Below are positions 5,347-5,799 of a stretch of DNA of 5,799 nucleotides, piece by piece. This DNA is from Burkholderiaceae bacterium. Its GTDB lineage: Bacteria > Pseudomonadota > Gammaproteobacteria > Burkholderiales > Burkholderiaceae. A program made the translations under genes and the position numbers. The notes beneath the pieces are model-generated. The model saw nothing but the letters and a program-made list of their open reading frames with translations, was not told the DNA's origin and ran no database searches. How positions within the stretch are numbered: the stretch's first letter is position 1; every line of letters begins with the position of its first letter. The stretch spans positions 1 to 5,799 of the forward strand of contig JAKONS010000107.1 of assembly GCA_022701845.1 (NCBI GenBank). Reading direction: 5' to 3'.

Positions 5347-5366
5347 CTCACGAAAGAAAATTGCTA

Positions 5367-5498
5367 GGGGACGAGCTGAACGCTCGGGTCGGGCCATCGC
5401 TTTGCTCGGCTCTGGGGAAGAAAGTCGGTTTTATCCGGAGGTGCCACAGACGATTTGATTCTGCTTGCGGGACCCGTGTGCCACGACTTCGCTGCCGG
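5367..5498 (+). repeat. Left arm of a 132-bp imperfect inverted repeat
   Basis: The arm starts GGGGACGAGCTGAACGCTCG and ends CTTCGCTGCCGG. Its reverse complement occurs at 5668-5799 with 122 of 132 positions identical and no gaps. The 10 differences cluster in three patches: 5392 and 5397; 5436-5438; and five between 5467 and 5474. GGGGACGAG recurs in direct orientation at 5498-5506, exactly 131 nt after its first occurrence. No coding capacity is evident; short frames through it look incidental. Confidence 0.9.
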
Positions 5499-5667
5499 GG
5501 GACGAGTAGGGCGTCTAACTTGTAGCCGGGTGGATGCGGCTTGATCCGAGTTTGTTTGGCTGTGCGCGCGATGCGCAAGATCGACCGTCATCGACGTGAG
5601 CGTGCCGGTTCAATATTCACCCATCCGGTTTCCACCGCGGTGATTATCTAGGCGCATTAATTGTCAT
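5499..5667. other. 169-bp spacer of the inverted repeat, no gene recognised
   Basis: The stretch from the MaoC stop to the window end has no credible coding frame, and this is its central part. It is more A/T-rich than the genes, especially near 5641-5667. Visible items are the perfect 10-bp palindrome at 5633-5642, a short hairpin TGCGC-GCGAT-GCGCA (5563-5577), and on the minus strand a GATAAT box with ATGACA upstream but at only 13 nt. I see no tRNA, no transposase remnant and no clear promoter. Confidence 0.5.
5633..5642. repeat. 10-bp perfect palindrome CACCGCGGTG
   Basis: CACCGCGGTG equals its own reverse complement. It lies in the spacer of the large inverted repeat, 25 bp from the right arm. 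It could be a protein-binding site or chance; nothing nearby tells which. Confidence 0.25.
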
Positions 5668-5799
5668 CCGGCAGCGAAGTCGTGGCACACGAGTTACAGA
5701 AGCAGAATCAAATCGTCTGTGGCACCCAAGGATAAAACCGACTTTCTTCCCCAGAGCCGAGCGAAGCAATGGCCCGACCCGAGCGTTCAGCTCGTCCCC
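5668..5799 (-). repeat. Right arm of the 132-bp imperfect inverted repeat (reaches window edge)
   Basis: Reverse complement of the arm at 5367-5498, ungapped, 122/132 identical. It runs exactly to the last base, ending CAGCTCGTCCCC, so the true right boundary of the repeat lies outside the window and the arms may be longer. Together with the left arm and spacer it makes a 433-bp structure that could fold into one long hairpin in single-stranded DNA or RNA. Confidence 0.9.

Noticed and set aside
5298..5591. Short open frames on both strands (about 75 codons each) within the inverted repeat region
   Set aside because: They run through the repeat and its hairpins, lack ribosome sites and show no protein-like conservation signal. 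They are likely the spurious kind often annotated in dispersed repeats.
5643..5667. Minus-strand ATGACA...GATAAT, resembling a trp/tac-like promoter
   Set aside because: The boxes are separated by only 13 nt, too short for sigma-70, and no alternative -35 box sits at 16-18 nt.
1..5799. tRNA, rRNA, CRISPR array, transposase gene or integrase site
   Set aside because: No repeat-spacer pattern, no cloverleaf-like sequence and no transposase or integrase motifs were seen. The only sizeable repeat is the inverted pair at the right edge.

Overview
The window is high-GC bacterial DNA and reads like a Burkholderiales (beta-proteobacterial) chromosome. The reasons are GC-rich third codon positions in most genes, a Bug/TctC-type solute-binding protein that stands alone beside CoA-pathway genes (a hallmark of Bordetella, Cupriavidus, Variovorax and relatives), and downstream hairpin repeats of a style I associate with that order. 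Genus cannot be fixed from sequence alone.

Layout: (1) bases 2-133 hold the C-terminal end of an unrecognised plus-strand gene of lower GC. (2) Bases 152-3693 are a minus-strand operon read right to left: a periplasmic Bug/TctC solute-binding protein (2674-3693), then two tandem paralogous family III (CaiB/BaiF) CoA-transferases (1419-2639 and 152-1378). (3) Bases 3694-3919 are a divergent intergenic region with a candidate minus-strand promoter and a perfect 7-bp inverted repeat. (4) Bases 3920-5238 are a plus-strand pair: a crotonase-fold protein with PaaG-type active-site features, then a MaoC/hydratase-2 enzyme. (5) Bases 5239-5799 have no credible gene. They hold a G-run cluster over the stop codon, two hairpins, and a large inverted repeat (two 132-bp arms, 122/132 identical, 169-bp spacer) that runs to the window edge.

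Taken together the genes suggest a small organic-acid catabolic locus. The Bug protein would capture a carboxylate in the periplasm, one or both CoA-transferases would convert it to a CoA thioester using a CoA donor, and the crotonase and MaoC enzymes would isomerise or hydrate the acyl-CoA. The substrate is not determinable here. The membrane subunits (TctA/TctB), a regulator and any dehydrogenase or thiolase are absent from the window. The two most distinctive signals are the tandem CoA-transferase pair, with an odd translational junction between its genes, and the long inverted repeat at the right edge.
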